Below, in pieces: positions 6,890 through 15,210 of a stretch of 34,893 nt of DNA. A model generated the notes under the pieces. That model had not been told where the DNA came from, searched no databases, and saw only the letters and a list, made by a program, of their open reading frames with translations. This stretch comes from Gammaproteobacteria bacterium. GTDB lineage: Bacteria > Pseudomonadota > Gammaproteobacteria > HK1. The translations under genes were made by a program, and so were the position numbers. Every line of letters begins with the position of its first letter. Within the stretch, counting starts at the first letter, position 1. The stretch spans positions 1 through 34,893 of the forward strand of contig JAJDUQ010000014.1 of the NCBI GenBank assembly GCA_022826505.1. The letters run 5' to 3'.

Positions 6890-8383
6890 TCACGGAGAAC
6901 CTCCGAGCAGCGCCGCGCCCGCCAGCTCCGCGAACCCGGCGCTGAACGAGGTCTCGACACCGAACCAGACGTTGGCCAGCGCGAGCGCCACCACCGGAGC
7001 GACCATCGTCCAGTGCGCCTCGTGGGCGTGTGCCTGCACCGTATCGGGACGGGCCTCGGTGAAGAACGCGGTGCTCACCACCCGCCACATGTAGATCGCG
7101 GCGAGCAGCGACGACACGAGAATGACGATCGCAATCGGCCACATGCCGTCGGCCAGCGCGGCGCGGAGCAGATACCACTTCGATACGAATCCTGCCGTGA
7201 GGGGGACGCCGACCAGGCTCATCGCCGCCACCAGGAACGCGCCCATGGTCCAGGGCATGCGCCGTCCCAGCCCTGCGAGGTTCTCGAGCGCGTCCGACCC
7301 GACGCGGTAGACCAGGTTCCCGACGGCGAGGAAGAGCGCGACCTTCATCACCGCGTGGTTGAACAGATGGAGGACCGAGGCGGCGATGCCGCCGGCGGTG
7401 GCGAGTCCGAGCCCGAGCATCATGTAGCCGAGCTGAGCGATGCTCGACCACGCGAGCAACCGCTTCACCGAATCCTGGAACACCGCGACCGCGGAGCCCG
7501 CCAGCACTCCGGCGATCGCCAGCGCAATCAGGAATATCCCGAAGCCGAGTCGCTCGAACGCGAGGTCGACACCGAAGAGGTCGAACAGGAACCGCGCGAG
7601 CACGTAGATGGAGACCTTGGTCGAGGTGCCGGCGAGGAACGCCGCCGCGCTCGACGGCGATTGCGCGTACGCCGCGGGCAGCCACGCGTGCAGGGGGAAC
7701 ACCGCAGCCTTCAACCCCATGCCGAGCACCACGAACACCACCCCGGCGGCCACCGTCCGGGTGTGGGACACATCGCCGATCCTGACCGAGAGATCCGCCA
7801 TGTTGAGGGTCCCGGTCATCATGTAGAGCAGCCCGACACCGATGAGGAAGAAGGTCGCCCCGATCGAGCCGAGGACGAGATACCGGAACGAGGCCAGCAG
7901 CGCGCCGGGGCCGGGACCGAGCGCAACCAGAACGTACGTCGACAGAGAGGCGATCTCGAGGAACACGAAGACGTTGAACACGTCGCCGGTGATCGCGATG
8001 CCCAGCATGCCGGTCAGGCACAGCAGCCACGAGGTGTAGAAGAGCCCGACGAGCTCACGGCGGACCTCGCGAGCCACCGCTAGCCGCGCATGCACGAGCG
8101 ACACGGTGCTCGCGCCGGCGACGACCACGACGACCAGCGCGTTCAGCGCGTCGACCCGGTACTCGATCCCCCAGGGCGCCGCCCAGCCTCCCAGCAGATA
8201 GGCGATCTCGGAGCCGTCCGATACCGCCGCGGCGAGCGCCAGTGCGACCACGAAGCTCGCCGCGCTCACCACCGTCGCGAAGCCCCATGCGACGGCGGGG
8301 TTGCGGACCAGCACGCACACCGGCGCCGCAAGCAGGGGAACCACGACCAGCAGGGCGGGAAGCTGCGCCTGCAGGGTGCTCAC
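6890..8383 (-). CDS. mrpD: Na+/H+ antiporter subunit D (MrpD/MnhD)
   Basis: A 497-residue proton-conducting membrane subunit with about 14 hydrophobic segments. Family signatures are FLEIASLSTYVLVALG (conserved transmembrane Glu), GMGLKAAVFPLHAWLPAAY (Lys and the VFPLHAWLP motif), TSTKVSIYVLARF, WSSIAQLGYMMLGLG and GVPLTAGFVSKWYLL. The start is GTG at 8383, inside the stop of mrpC (GTGA). MrpD works in a hetero-oligomeric complex of all the Mrp subunits that exchanges cytoplasmic Na+ or K+ for external protons, giving alkali and salt tolerance. Here it is followed by a second subunit of the same superfamily, so the complex would have two antiporter-like channels, as the MrpA-MrpD pair provides in standard systems. 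Confidence 0.93.
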   Translation of the reverse strand: MSTLQAQLPALLVVVPLLAAPVCVLVRNPAVAWGFATVVSAASFVVALALAAAVSDGSEIAYLLGGWAAPWGIEYRVDALNALVVVVVAGASTVSLVHARLAVAREVRRELVGLFYTSWLLCLTGMLGIAITGDVFNVFVFLEIASLSTYVLVALGPGPGALLASFRYLVLGSIGATFFLIGVGLLYMMTGTLNMADLSVRIGDVSHTRTVAAGVVFVVLGMGLKAAVFPLHAWLPAAYAQSPSSAAAFLAGTSTKVSIYVLARFLFDLFGVDLAFERLGFGIFLIALAIAGVLAGSAVAVFQDSVKRLLAWSSIAQLGYMMLGLGLATAGGIAASVLHLFNHAVMKVALFLAVGNLVYRVGSDALENLAGLGRRMPWTMGAFLVAAMSLVGVPLTAGFVSKWYLLRAALADGMWPIAIVILVSSLLAAIYMWRVVSTAFFTEARPDTVQAHAHEAHWTMVAPVVALALANVWFGVETSFSAGFAELAGAALLGGSP

Positions 8384-8892
8384 CGGTTCCGGTCCTCGGG
8401 GCGAACCGCGCCGTCAGCCGCAACGCTGCCGTCTCCGCCCCGGCCCGGGCTCGACGCGGGATCCCGGCCGGGATCGCCGCGCCCGTCTCCTTCTTCCGTG
8501 TCGCCGGCGCCGCCCATCCAGGCGTCGACCCGGCCGGTGGCTCGCAGAACGTGCTCGATGACATCCTCCTCCACGCTGCCGCACGCGGCGTGGATCCGCA
8601 CCACCAGCGCCAGGGCGAGCGCCGCGGTCGCGACTCCGACCACGATGGCGGTAAGTATCAACACGTGGGGCAGCGGGTTGGCGTAGGCCGCGTGGTCCGC
8701 ACCGACGATGGGCGCGGTTCCGCCCTCCACCGCTCCAATCGATATGTAGAAGACGAACACCGCGGACTGGAAGATGGAGAGTCCCATCACCTTCTTCACC
8801 AGGTTCGCACCGGCGGTGACGGTGTAGAGCCCCACTCCGAGCAGCACGATGGCGCCCCAGTACGCGTAGTGACCGAGAAACGGCTCCAGCAT
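8380..8892 (-). CDS. mrpC: Na+/H+ antiporter subunit C (MrpC/MnhC, NuoK-like) with long acidic tail
   Basis: 170 residues. The first ~105 make the three-helix NuoK/MrpC fold: a hydrophobic start (YWGAIVLLGVGLYTV), NLVKKVMGLSIFQSAVFVFYI with the conserved Lys/Gly pattern, then DPLPHVLI-like sequence (ANPLPHVLILTAIVVGVATAAL). From about residue 107 the protein continues as a soluble tail: a helical stretch (VEEDVIEHVL) and then some 50 residues rich in Gly, Asp, Arg and Pro, clearly longer than the usual ~115-residue MrpC. The tail is low-complexity and probably disordered on the cytoplasmic side. The stop overlaps the mrpD GTG start; the ATG at 8892 sits four bases after the mrpB stop. Confidence 0.92.
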   Translation of the reverse strand: MLEPFLGHYAYWGAIVLLGVGLYTVTAGANLVKKVMGLSIFQSAVFVFYISIGAVEGGTAPIVGADHAAYANPLPHVLILTAIVVGVATAALALALVVRIHAACGSVEEDVIEHVLRATGRVDAWMGGAGDTEEGDGRGDPGRDPASSPGRGGDGSVAADGAVRPEDRNR

Positions 8893-8896
8893 GGGT

Positions 8897-9310
8897 TCAG
8901 CCTTCGCTCGCGAACGCGTAGAAGAGAAGAATCATCACCGCGGTCACGGTGAGTCCCACCCCCAGCTCCACGAGCAGGATGCCGAGATGCTGGCCGGCCA
9001 CCGGATGCCCCGCGAGGACGTCGTAGTCGAGGAAGTTCGCGCCGAGCAGCATCGACACCACCCCGACTCCGGTGTAGAGCAGCACGCCGAGCGCGGCGAC
9101 GGCGCGGACCACCCCGGGCGCGACCACCGCCCGGGCGTGATCGACGCCGAACACCAGGGCGTAGAGGATGATGCCGGCTCCGAAGATGACGCCGGCCTGG
9201 AACCCTCCGCCGGGTCCGAAGTCGCCGTGGAACTGCACGTAGAGCGCAAACAGCAGGATGAACGGCAGGAGCAGCTTCGCGGCGACCTTGAGGACGATGT
9301 GATGCTGCAT
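8897..9310 (-). CDS. mrpB: Na+/H+ antiporter subunit B (MrpB/MnhB)
   Basis: A 137-residue protein with four hydrophobic segments. It contains the MnhB signature around HGDFGPGGGFQAGVIFGAGIIL (near residues 28-50), GVLLYTGVGVVSMLLG and the final helix HLGILLVELGVGLTVTAVMILLFY. MrpB forms part of the membrane arm that couples cation and proton movement. It starts at ATG 9310, 13 bases beyond the stop of the DUF4040 gene, and ends four bases before mrpC. In standard Mrp operons MrpB follows a large MrpA; here the preceding gene encodes only the C-terminal portion equivalent to MrpA. Confidence 0.93.
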   Translation of the reverse strand: MQHHIVLKVAAKLLLPFILLFALYVQFHGDFGPGGGFQAGVIFGAGIILYALVFGVDHARAVVAPGVVRAVAALGVLLYTGVGVVSMLLGANFLDYDVLAGHPVAGQHLGILLVELGVGLTVTAVMILLFYAFASEG

Positions 9311-9323
9311 GGGGCGTACGCCT

Positions 9324-9833
9324 TCAGTCGCGCCTCGTACGGCGCATTCCGAGGAGCGCGAGGACGCCGACCCCTGCGGTGAAGATCACGGTGACCTCCC
9401 CGAGCGTGTCGTAGCCCCGGTAGCTCGCGAGCACCGCGGTGACGATGTTGGGAACTCCGGTCTCCTCCGGACCCTGCCCGAGATACCGGGGAGCGACGTG
9501 CATGTTGGCGGGCGCGTCCGGGGCCGCGAATCGCGGGCGATCCGCCGACGCCCAGGCGAGCAGCAGCACGAGAGACGCCGCCAGCGCGAGCGGAACGGCG
9601 CGCAGCCGCGGGCCGGAACGCTGGCGGGCACTCGTCCTCGCGAGCGTCGCGAGCATGAGAATGGTCGATATCCCTGCCCCGACCGCCGCTTCGGTGAAGG
9701 CGACGTCGACGGCGTCGAGCACCACGAACACCGCCGCCGACAGGAGGCTGAAGATGCCGAACAGCATCGCCGCGGCAAACAGATTTCGCGTGATCGCGAT
9801 GGCGAGCGCGGTCACTGCCATGAACACGAGCAT
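9324..9833 (-). CDS. DUF4040-type antiporter subunit (MbhD+MbhE / MrpA C-terminal equivalent)
   Basis: About 169 residues in two halves. The first is a three-helix DUF4040/MbhD-like unit with the conserved VLDAVDVAFTEAAVGAGIST. After a soluble segment (PRYLGQGPEETGVPN) comes a helical unit matching the MbhE or MrpA C-terminal region: NIVTAVLASYRGYDTLGEVT and FTAGVGVLALL. In Bacillus-type systems this sequence is the end of a very large MrpA; here it stands alone, as in membrane-bound hydrogenases, although there the halves are separate genes. The start is uncertain. ATG 9833 has no clear ribosome site, and an in-frame CTG at 9848 would overlap the mrpG stop as CTGA. It lies between mrpG and mrpB and is probably translationally coupled to mrpG. 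Confidence 0.87.
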   Translation of the reverse strand: MLVFMAVTALAIAITRNLFAAAMLFGIFSLLSAAVFVVLDAVDVAFTEAAVGAGISTILMLATLARTSARQRSGPRLRAVPLALAASLVLLLAWASADRPRFAAPDAPANMHVAPRYLGQGPEETGVPNIVTAVLASYRGYDTLGEVTVIFTAGVGVLALLGMRRTRRD

Positions 9834-9844
9834 GGCGACGAGAA

Positions 9845-10177
9845 TCAGGTGTTCGATGACGGCGGCTCCGGTGGACGGCCAGAGAGGGGGTTCAGACGCC
9901 CATGCAGGGCCGCCTTTGCGAGCGCGTGGGTCGCGGTGGGGCCGGTCAGCAGCATGAAGCAGAGAATGAGCACGAGCTTCACCGCCGGCAGGGACCAGCC
10001 CGCGAGCAGGACGAGACCGGCGAAGGTCAGCGCGATCCCCATCGTGTCGATGATCCCGGTGGCGTGGATTCGGGTGAAGAAATCCGGAAGACGAACGAGG
10101 CCGATCGCGCCGATGACGAGGAAAGCCGCACCCGCGAGGAGGCACGCGCCGGCTGCGAAATGAACGAGAGTGAGCAT
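9845..10177 (-). CDS. mrpG: Na+/H+ antiporter subunit G (MrpG/MnhG)
   Basis: A 110-residue protein with three hydrophobic segments. The family core is plain: FLVIGAIGLVRLPDFFTRIHA followed by GIIDTMGIALTFAGLVLL and VKLVLILCFMLLTGPTATHALAKAAL. A short Pro-rich tail follows. MrpG is a small membrane subunit needed for assembly and function of the Mrp complex. The ATG at 10177 lies two bases after the mrpF stop (10180-10182). The C-terminal codons overlap possible starts of the next gene. Confidence 0.93.
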   Translation of the reverse strand: MLTLVHFAAGACLLAGAAFLVIGAIGLVRLPDFFTRIHATGIIDTMGIALTFAGLVLLAGWSLPAVKLVLILCFMLLTGPTATHALAKAALHGRLNPLSGRPPEPPSSNT

Positions 10178-10179
10178 CG

Positions 10180-10467
10180 TCACTCCCTCGTTCCGCCCGC
10201 TGTCCCGAGGTTGCCGTACTCGAAGAACTTCAGCACCGCCACCGTGCCGATGAAGTTGATCAGCGCGTAGAGCATCGCGATATCGAGAAATTCCGGCCGG
10301 TCGGTCAGAAATCCGTGCAGCGCGAGAACGGTGACGGTCAGTGTCCCGAAGCTGTTCACCGCGAGCACCCGGTCGTAGACGGTCGGACCGCGCAGCGCCC
10401 GAATCAGCGTGATGCCCATCGCGGCGAGCACCGCGAGGGTGGCGATCCCCAGCGGAGCCATCTCCAT
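10180..10467 (-). CDS. mrpF: Na+/H+ antiporter subunit F (MrpF/MnhF)
   Basis: A 95-residue protein with three helices. The diagnostic segment is RALRGPTVYDRVLAVNSFGT, followed by DIAMLYALINFIGTVAVLKFFE, both strongly conserved in MrpF. The start is the ATG at 10467, which shares its A with the TGA stop of mrpE (TGATG, 10465-10469); a TTG one codon upstream is also open. The overlap indicates reinitiation coupling from mrpE. MrpF is a small core subunit of the antiporter complex, also implicated in bile-salt and cation efflux in Gram-positive relatives. Confidence 0.93.
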   Translation of the reverse strand: MEMAPLGIATLAVLAAMGITLIRALRGPTVYDRVLAVNSFGTLTVTVLALHGFLTDRPEFLDIAMLYALINFIGTVAVLKFFEYGNLGTAGGTRE

Positions 10468-10940
10468 CAACCCGTCCGCTCCGAGTCCAGAGCGGCGACC
10501 CGCGCGTCCATCTCGCCACGCTCCAGTTCATCGAGCGAGCCTTCGTTCAGGGCATGCACCTCGACGGCGTCGTCGGTGAGGTCGATCGACAGGGTTCCCG
10601 GCGTCAGGGTGATGGAGTCGGCGTACATCACCCGAGTCAGCTCGCTGCGCTGGCTGGCGGGAAGCCACCTGACCGACGGCGCGACGGGTAAGCTCGGGGA
10701 GAGAATTCGTCGGGACACGTCGATGTTGGACTTGACGATTTCCCAGGAGAGCCAGACGAGGTACCCGACGAGACGACCGATGCGCACCGCGAACGCAACC
10801 GGCTCCCCGTCGCGGCGGTCCGCCCGCGCCTTGAGCCACGCGACGAAGAGGCACGACGCAAGCCCCAGGCCGAGCACCAGCGGCTCGAAGATCCCCGACA
10901 GCAGCACCCAGACGACGACAAGCACCAACGCCAGCTTCAT
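10467..10940 (-). CDS. mrpE: Na+/H+ antiporter subunit E (MrpE/MnhE), first gene of operon
   Basis: 157 residues: two N-terminal hydrophobic segments (LALVLVVVWVLLSG and LVLGLGLASCLFVAWL), then the conserved YLVWLSWEIVKSNIDVSRRIL, and a soluble part with the family's LTRVMYADSITLTPGTLSIDLTDD and VEVHALNEGSLDE motifs. It is the first gene of the eight-gene operon; the ATG at 10940 is preceded by GAGGTG. Putting subunit E first, with F and G next and the DUF4040 piece afterwards, is the order of the antiporter module of membrane-bound hydrogenases rather than of Bacillus mrpABCDEFG. The promoter should lie in 10941-11167. Confidence 0.93.
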   Translation of the reverse strand: MKLALVLVVVWVLLSGIFEPLVLGLGLASCLFVAWLKARADRRDGEPVAFAVRIGRLVGYLVWLSWEIVKSNIDVSRRILSPSLPVAPSVRWLPASQRSELTRVMYADSITLTPGTLSIDLTDDAVEVHALNEGSLDELERGEMDARVAALDSERTG

Positions 10941-11167
10941 GCCACCTCACACCGTCCTGTTCACGCCGTATCGACCTTCCCGGAACGCCGCAGCCGGCTC
11001 GCCCATGCCCTCGGGTCCGAACTCCCGTCTCGGCCGGCCGACGCGCAGAGAAAGGATAACCCAACCTGCAACTGACGAGCATTGCCTTGCCACGTGCCGA
11101 GGGTGCCATCCCGCGAAAGCAGGCTCCCCCCCAGGTTCGGTCGGCAACCGAATTTGGATCACTTTCC
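10941..11167 (-). promoter_or_regulatory. Leader region between relA and the antiporter operon
   Basis: 227 bases between the relA stop and the mrpE start, both on the minus strand. It should contain the operon promoter, but no convincing -35/-10 pair was recognised. A perfect 6-bp inverted repeat (TTCGGT at 11136-11141, ACCGAA at 11147-11152) sits 15 bases after the relA stop. On the minus strand it is not followed by a T-run, so terminator function is doubtful. Confidence 0.35.
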
Positions 11168-13348
11168 TCAGCCGAGCCGCCGACAGTCGAACACGTTGGG
11201 CACGTGCTGCACCCGGTCGAGCATGCGGCTGAGCTGCTCGATGTCGCGCACTTCGACGGTCAGGCGCATGACGACGACATGGGTACGCGAGTCGGAGTGC
11301 GAGTCCAGCGCAACGATGTTGACCGCTTCGTTCGACACGATCGCGGTCACGTCGCGAAGCAGTCCCTTGCGGTCGTACGCCTCCACCGCGACTTCCACCG
11401 GGTAGCTCTCCTCGACTCCGCCACTCCACTCGACGTCGATGAGCCGCGCACGTTCGGTGGCCGCGAGGTTCAGCACGTTGCGGCAGTCCGCCCGGTGGAT
11501 GCTCACCCCGCGACCGCGCGTGATGTAGCCGACGATGGGATCGTGCGGCAGCGGCTTGCAGCATTGCGCCATCTGCGTGAGCAAATCGCCGACGCCGCTG
11601 ATGCGGATGTCTCCCGAGCGTTCGCGGCGGCGCTTCGCGACCTTCGGCACGTGGCGCGAGGGCGCGGGCAGGTAGGGCTGGAGCGCACCCGCGAGCTGGG
11701 ACACGCTCACGTCCCCTCGCCCCAGCGCGGCGAGGAAATCCTCGAACTTCGGTGCGTTGAACCGCTCCGCCATCGCATCTCGCGGCGGCTGGTCGACCCC
11801 GAGGCGCTTGAGCTCCCGTTCCCAGATTTCCAGACCGTCGGCCACGTTGCGCTCGCGGTCCTGATGCTTGAACCAGTGCCGCACTTTCGCCCGCGAGCGG
11901 GTGCTGCCGAGATACCCCAGGTTCGGATTGAGCCAGTCCCGGCTCGGGCGCGGATGCCGCGCGGTCAGCACCTCGATCCGGTCGCCCGAGCGAACCGTGT
12001 ACGTCAGCGGCACGATTCGCCCGTTGACCTTGGCTCCCCGGCACCGGTGGCCCACCTGGGTGTGAATCTGGTAGGCGAAGTCGAGGGGAGTGGACCCGGT
12101 CGGCAGATCGACGATGTCCCCACGCGGCGTGAAAGCGTAGACGCGTTCCGAGTCGAGCTCGCGGTCGAGCGAGCTGAGCAGCGAGGCGGACTCGTGGGAC
12201 TCTTCGCGCGCTTCGAGTAGCTGTCGCAACCAGGAGATGCGAGTGTCGAGCCCCGGCTCGGAACGATCGGCGCCTTCCTTGTACCGCCAGTGCGCCGCGA
12301 TTCCGAGCTCGGCCTGATCGTGCATCTCCCGGGTCCGTATCTGTACCTCGAGGGTTCTGCCGTCGGGCCCCGCGACCGCGGTGTGCAGCGACTGGTAGCC
12401 GTTGGGCTTGGGGTTGGCGATGTAGTCGTCGAACTCGCGGGGGATGTGGGTCCACAACCCGTGCACGGTGCCCAGCACCGCATAGCACTCGGCCACGGTG
12501 TTCACGAGGACACGGATCGCCCGCAGATCGAACAACTGCTCGATTCCGGCCTGCCCGATACTGAGCGACTTGCGTTGCATCTTGCGCCAGATGCTGTGGA
12601 TGTGCTTTGCACGGCCGGTGACCTCTGCGTCGATCTCCGCTTGCCGGAGCTCGCCCCGGACCTGGCGCATGACGTTCTCGATGTAGCGTTCGCGGTCGAC
12701 GCGACGTTCGTTGAGCTGGCCGGCGATGGCCCGGTACGTTGCCGGATCCGACTCCTTGAACGCGAGATCCTCGATCTCCCACTTGTACTGCCAGACGCCG
12801 AGACGGCTCGCGAGAGGGGCGTAGAGTTCCAGGCCTTCCCGGCCGAGGCGCTCGCGTTCCACCGCGGGACGGCTGCGGGCGGTGCGCAGACGGTGCAGGG
12901 TCAGGGCGAGTTGCATGATGACGACCCGCACGTCGTCGACCACCGCGAGCAACAGTTTGCGCAGCCGCTCGGCTCGCGCGTCCCGGCCGACCGGCGCCGC
13001 ATCCTCGGCCTGGATCGACCGCAGCTCGTCGAACCGAAGGAGCCCTTCGAAGAGGACCGCGGCATTGTCGCCGAGACGCATTCGCGCGGAATCGAGCCCG
13101 ATGACCCCGCGCTCGACAAGAAGTCCGGCGAGGGCCGCGGCGATGCAGTCCTTGTCGAGGTTGAGCGCCGCGAGCATCTCCGACAGCTCGACCCATTGCG
13201 TGGAGTCCTCTGCCGCAGGCCCGTCATCGGCGCCACGAGACCGGGCTCCGACCATTTCGCGCACCAGCGCGATCGCCTCACCGGCCGCCGCACGCGCCGA
13301 TTCCCGCGCCGTCGATCCTCGGGTCCCGTTGCTCGTCTTCATGAACAT
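11168..13348 (-). CDS. relA: RelA, monofunctional (p)ppGpp synthetase
   Basis: 726 residues from ATG 13348; 13342 is an alternative, and the frame is open to 13489. The order is degenerate HD domain (about 30-200), synthetase domain (about 220-360), TGS (about 403-465), zinc-finger/CC region (MAQCCKPLP...HRADCRN), and ACT (about 650-726). The HDxxED hydrolase motif is absent; the equivalent stretch reads AGLLVERGV (74-82). The synthetase has GRAKHIHSIWRKMQ, EFDDYIANPKPNGYQSLHT (305-323) and EVQIRTREMHDQAELG. The acidic EFDD in place of RxKD marks the RelA branch, which makes (p)ppGpp from GTP or GDP and ATP on starved ribosomes and cannot hydrolyse it. A SpoT homologue must therefore exist elsewhere. 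Divergent from rng. Length fits E. coli RelA (744). Confidence 0.95.
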   Translation of the reverse strand: MFMKTSNGTRGSTARESARAAAGEAIALVREMVGARSRGADDGPAAEDSTQWVELSEMLAALNLDKDCIAAALAGLLVERGVIGLDSARMRLGDNAAVLFEGLLRFDELRSIQAEDAAPVGRDARAERLRKLLLAVVDDVRVVIMQLALTLHRLRTARSRPAVERERLGREGLELYAPLASRLGVWQYKWEIEDLAFKESDPATYRAIAGQLNERRVDRERYIENVMRQVRGELRQAEIDAEVTGRAKHIHSIWRKMQRKSLSIGQAGIEQLFDLRAIRVLVNTVAECYAVLGTVHGLWTHIPREFDDYIANPKPNGYQSLHTAVAGPDGRTLEVQIRTREMHDQAELGIAAHWRYKEGADRSEPGLDTRISWLRQLLEAREESHESASLLSSLDRELDSERVYAFTPRGDIVDLPTGSTPLDFAYQIHTQVGHRCRGAKVNGRIVPLTYTVRSGDRIEVLTARHPRPSRDWLNPNLGYLGSTRSRAKVRHWFKHQDRERNVADGLEIWERELKRLGVDQPPRDAMAERFNAPKFEDFLAALGRGDVSVSQLAGALQPYLPAPSRHVPKVAKRRRERSGDIRISGVGDLLTQMAQCCKPLPHDPIVGYITRGRGVSIHRADCRNVLNLAATERARLIDVEWSGGVEESYPVEVAVEAYDRKGLLRDVTAIVSNEAVNIVALDSHSDSRTHVVVMRLTVEVRDIEQLSRMLDRVQHVPNVFDCRRLG

Positions 13349-13412
13349 CTTCGACCGTTCATCGGCCCGATCTTCGCCGATCGAAGATTCCGCCGCATCG
13401 GGCGGGCGGAAT

Positions 13413-13441
13413 TTGGCACCGTCGAACGAACTCACTACACT
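13413..13441 (+). promoter_or_regulatory. Sigma70-like promoter candidate for rng
   Basis: TTGGCA at 13413-13418 (5 of 6 to the -35 consensus), a 17-base spacer, and TACACT at 13436-13441 (4 of 6 to the -10 consensus). The rng ATG is about 100 bases downstream. It lies in the relA/rng divergent gap (13349-13548), upstream of both genes. It is the best promoter match in the window. Confidence 0.5.
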
Positions 13442-13548
13442 GCCGGCGGTCAACATCGTCGACAGTGCAGCCGCACCGGGCTCTCCCACTCGACCGCTGA
13501 CGACACCGTGAAGCGGCGAACCACGAATCCGGCCGGACGAATCGAGCC

Positions 13549-15120
13549 ATGAGCGCCGAATTGCTGGTCAACGTCACTCCACGCGAGACCAGGGTCGCGC
13601 TGATCGAAAGTGGCGTGCTCCAGGAAATCTTCATCGAGCGCGCGAATCGGCGTGGACTCGTGGGCAACATCTACAAGGGTCGGGTGTGCCGTGTCCTGCC
13701 CGGCATGCAGGCGGCGTTCGTGGATATCGGGCTTGACCGCGCCGCCTTCCTTCACGCATCCGACATCGCCGACGCGGACGCGCAGCAGGTCCGCGACGCA
13801 CCCGCGTTCCGCGACACCGGCTCGTCCCCGGCAAGGTCGGAGCCGATGTCCATGCTGCGCAACGGATCGCCGATCACCGATCTCGTGCACGACGGTCAGG
13901 AAGTGCTCGTGCAGGTCATCAAGGATCCGCTCGGTACCAAGGGGGCGCGCCTTACCACCCACCTGTCGATTCCGTCGTGCTACGCAGTCTACATGCCCGG
14001 CGCGGGGACCATCGGAGTGTCGCAGCGAATCGAGGACGAGGACGAGCGCAAGCGACTGCGCGAGTGCGTACGAATGTGCGCCCGGCGTGCGGCGGCAGAC
14101 GGCGCCGCGCCCGACGACGGCCTCGCCGAAGACTGGATTCCGGAAGACGGGTACATCGTTCGAACCGCGGCGGAAGGGTGCTCGGACGCGATTCTCGATG
14201 CGGACATGGCGTTCTTGCGGAAATTGTGGGAATCGGTGAATGCGCACGCCGCCGCCGTCAACGGACCCGGCATCGTGCACGAGGACCTGACGCTGGTGAT
14301 CCGCACGCTGCGCGAGCTGTCGGCGACGACCATCGAGCGGGTGCGCATCGACTCGCACGAAACGCTCGCGCGCGTGCTCGACTTTGCCGGTCGGTTCCTC
14401 CCCGACATGAGCCCCCGCATCGAGCTCTACACCGGCGAAGGACCAATCTTCGAGCTGTATGCGGTGGAGGACGAAATACACAAGGCCCTGCACCGCAAGG
14501 TCCAGCTCAAGTCCGGCGGGCACATCGTGATCGATCAGACCGAGGCGATGACCACCGTCGACGTCAATACGGGCAGATTCGTCGGACATCGCAACTTCGA
14601 GGAAACCATCTTCAAGACGAACCTCGAAGCGGCCCAGACCATCGCTCGGCAACTGCGCCTTCGCAATCTGGGCGGAATCATCATCATCGACTTCATCGAC
14701 ATGAGCAACGAGACGCACAAGCGCCAGGTGCATCGCGCACTCGAGAAGGCACTCGCCCGCGACCACACCAGGACCCACATCAGCAACGTGTCGCCCCTCG
14801 GACTGGTGGAGATGACGCGCAAGCGCACGCGCGAAAGCCTGGAACACGTGCTGTGCGATCCGTGCCCGACCTGCAGCGCGCGGGGCTCGATCAAGTCCGC
14901 CGACACCGTGTGCTACGAAATATTCCGCGAAATCCTGCGCGAAGCGCGCCAGTTCGATACCGAGCGCCTGCTGGTCATCGCGTCGCCCGAAGTCACCGAC
15001 CAGCTTGTCGACGAGGAATCGGCGGCATTCGCGGAGCTGGAGGCATTCATAGGCAAGCCCATCACGCTGCAGGTCGAGAGCCTGTACTCGCGCGAGCAAT
15101 ACGACGTCGTGCTGATGTGA
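13549..15120 (+). CDS. rng: Ribonuclease G
   Basis: 523 residues, RNase E/G family endoribonuclease for 16S rRNA 5'-end maturation and mRNA decay. The N-terminus (ELLVNVTPRETRVALIESG) and the S1 domain (GLVGNIYKGRVCRVLPGMQAAFVDIG, 36-61) are typical. In the DNase-I-like catalytic part, VIDQTEAMTTVDVNTGR supplies Asp338 and IIIIDFIDM supplies Asp381, equivalents of RNase E D303 and D346. The zinc-link CPTC is at 439-442. There is no long RNase E-like C-terminal scaffold, hence RNase G. It is about 35 residues longer than E. coli RNase G (489), mostly from insertions in the S1 domain (about 88-106) and at 180-205. The yhdP gene follows after 187 bases, the usual gammaproteobacterial order. Confidence 0.95.
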   Translation: MSAELLVNVTPRETRVALIESGVLQEIFIERANRRGLVGNIYKGRVCRVLPGMQAAFVDIGLDRAAFLHASDIADADAQQVRDAPAFRDTGSSPARSEPMSMLRNGSPITDLVHDGQEVLVQVIKDPLGTKGARLTTHLSIPSCYAVYMPGAGTIGVSQRIEDEDERKRLRECVRMCARRAAADGAAPDDGLAEDWIPEDGYIVRTAAEGCSDAILDADMAFLRKLWESVNAHAAAVNGPGIVHEDLTLVIRTLRELSATTIERVRIDSHETLARVLDFAGRFLPDMSPRIELYTGEGPIFELYAVEDEIHKALHRKVQLKSGGHIVIDQTEAMTTVDVNTGRFVGHRNFEETIFKTNLEAAQTIARQLRLRNLGGIIIIDFIDMSNETHKRQVHRALEKALARDHTRTHISNVSPLGLVEMTRKRTRESLEHVLCDPCPTCSARGSIKSADTVCYEIFREILREARQFDTERLLVIASPEVTDQLVDEESAAFAELEAFIGKPITLQVESLYSREQYDVVLM

Positions 15121-15210
15121 CGCGCTCTCCCCCTCCTCGACGCCCGTACCGGTCGCCGTGGTCCGCCGCTGCCCATGACGGGACGCCGATGAGCGGGTCC
15201 GGTCCCCGAT

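Noticed and set aside
11136..11152. Hairpin after relA as intrinsic terminator
   Set aside because: The stem is 6 bp, and on the relA strand it is followed by CCTGGGG rather than T residues.
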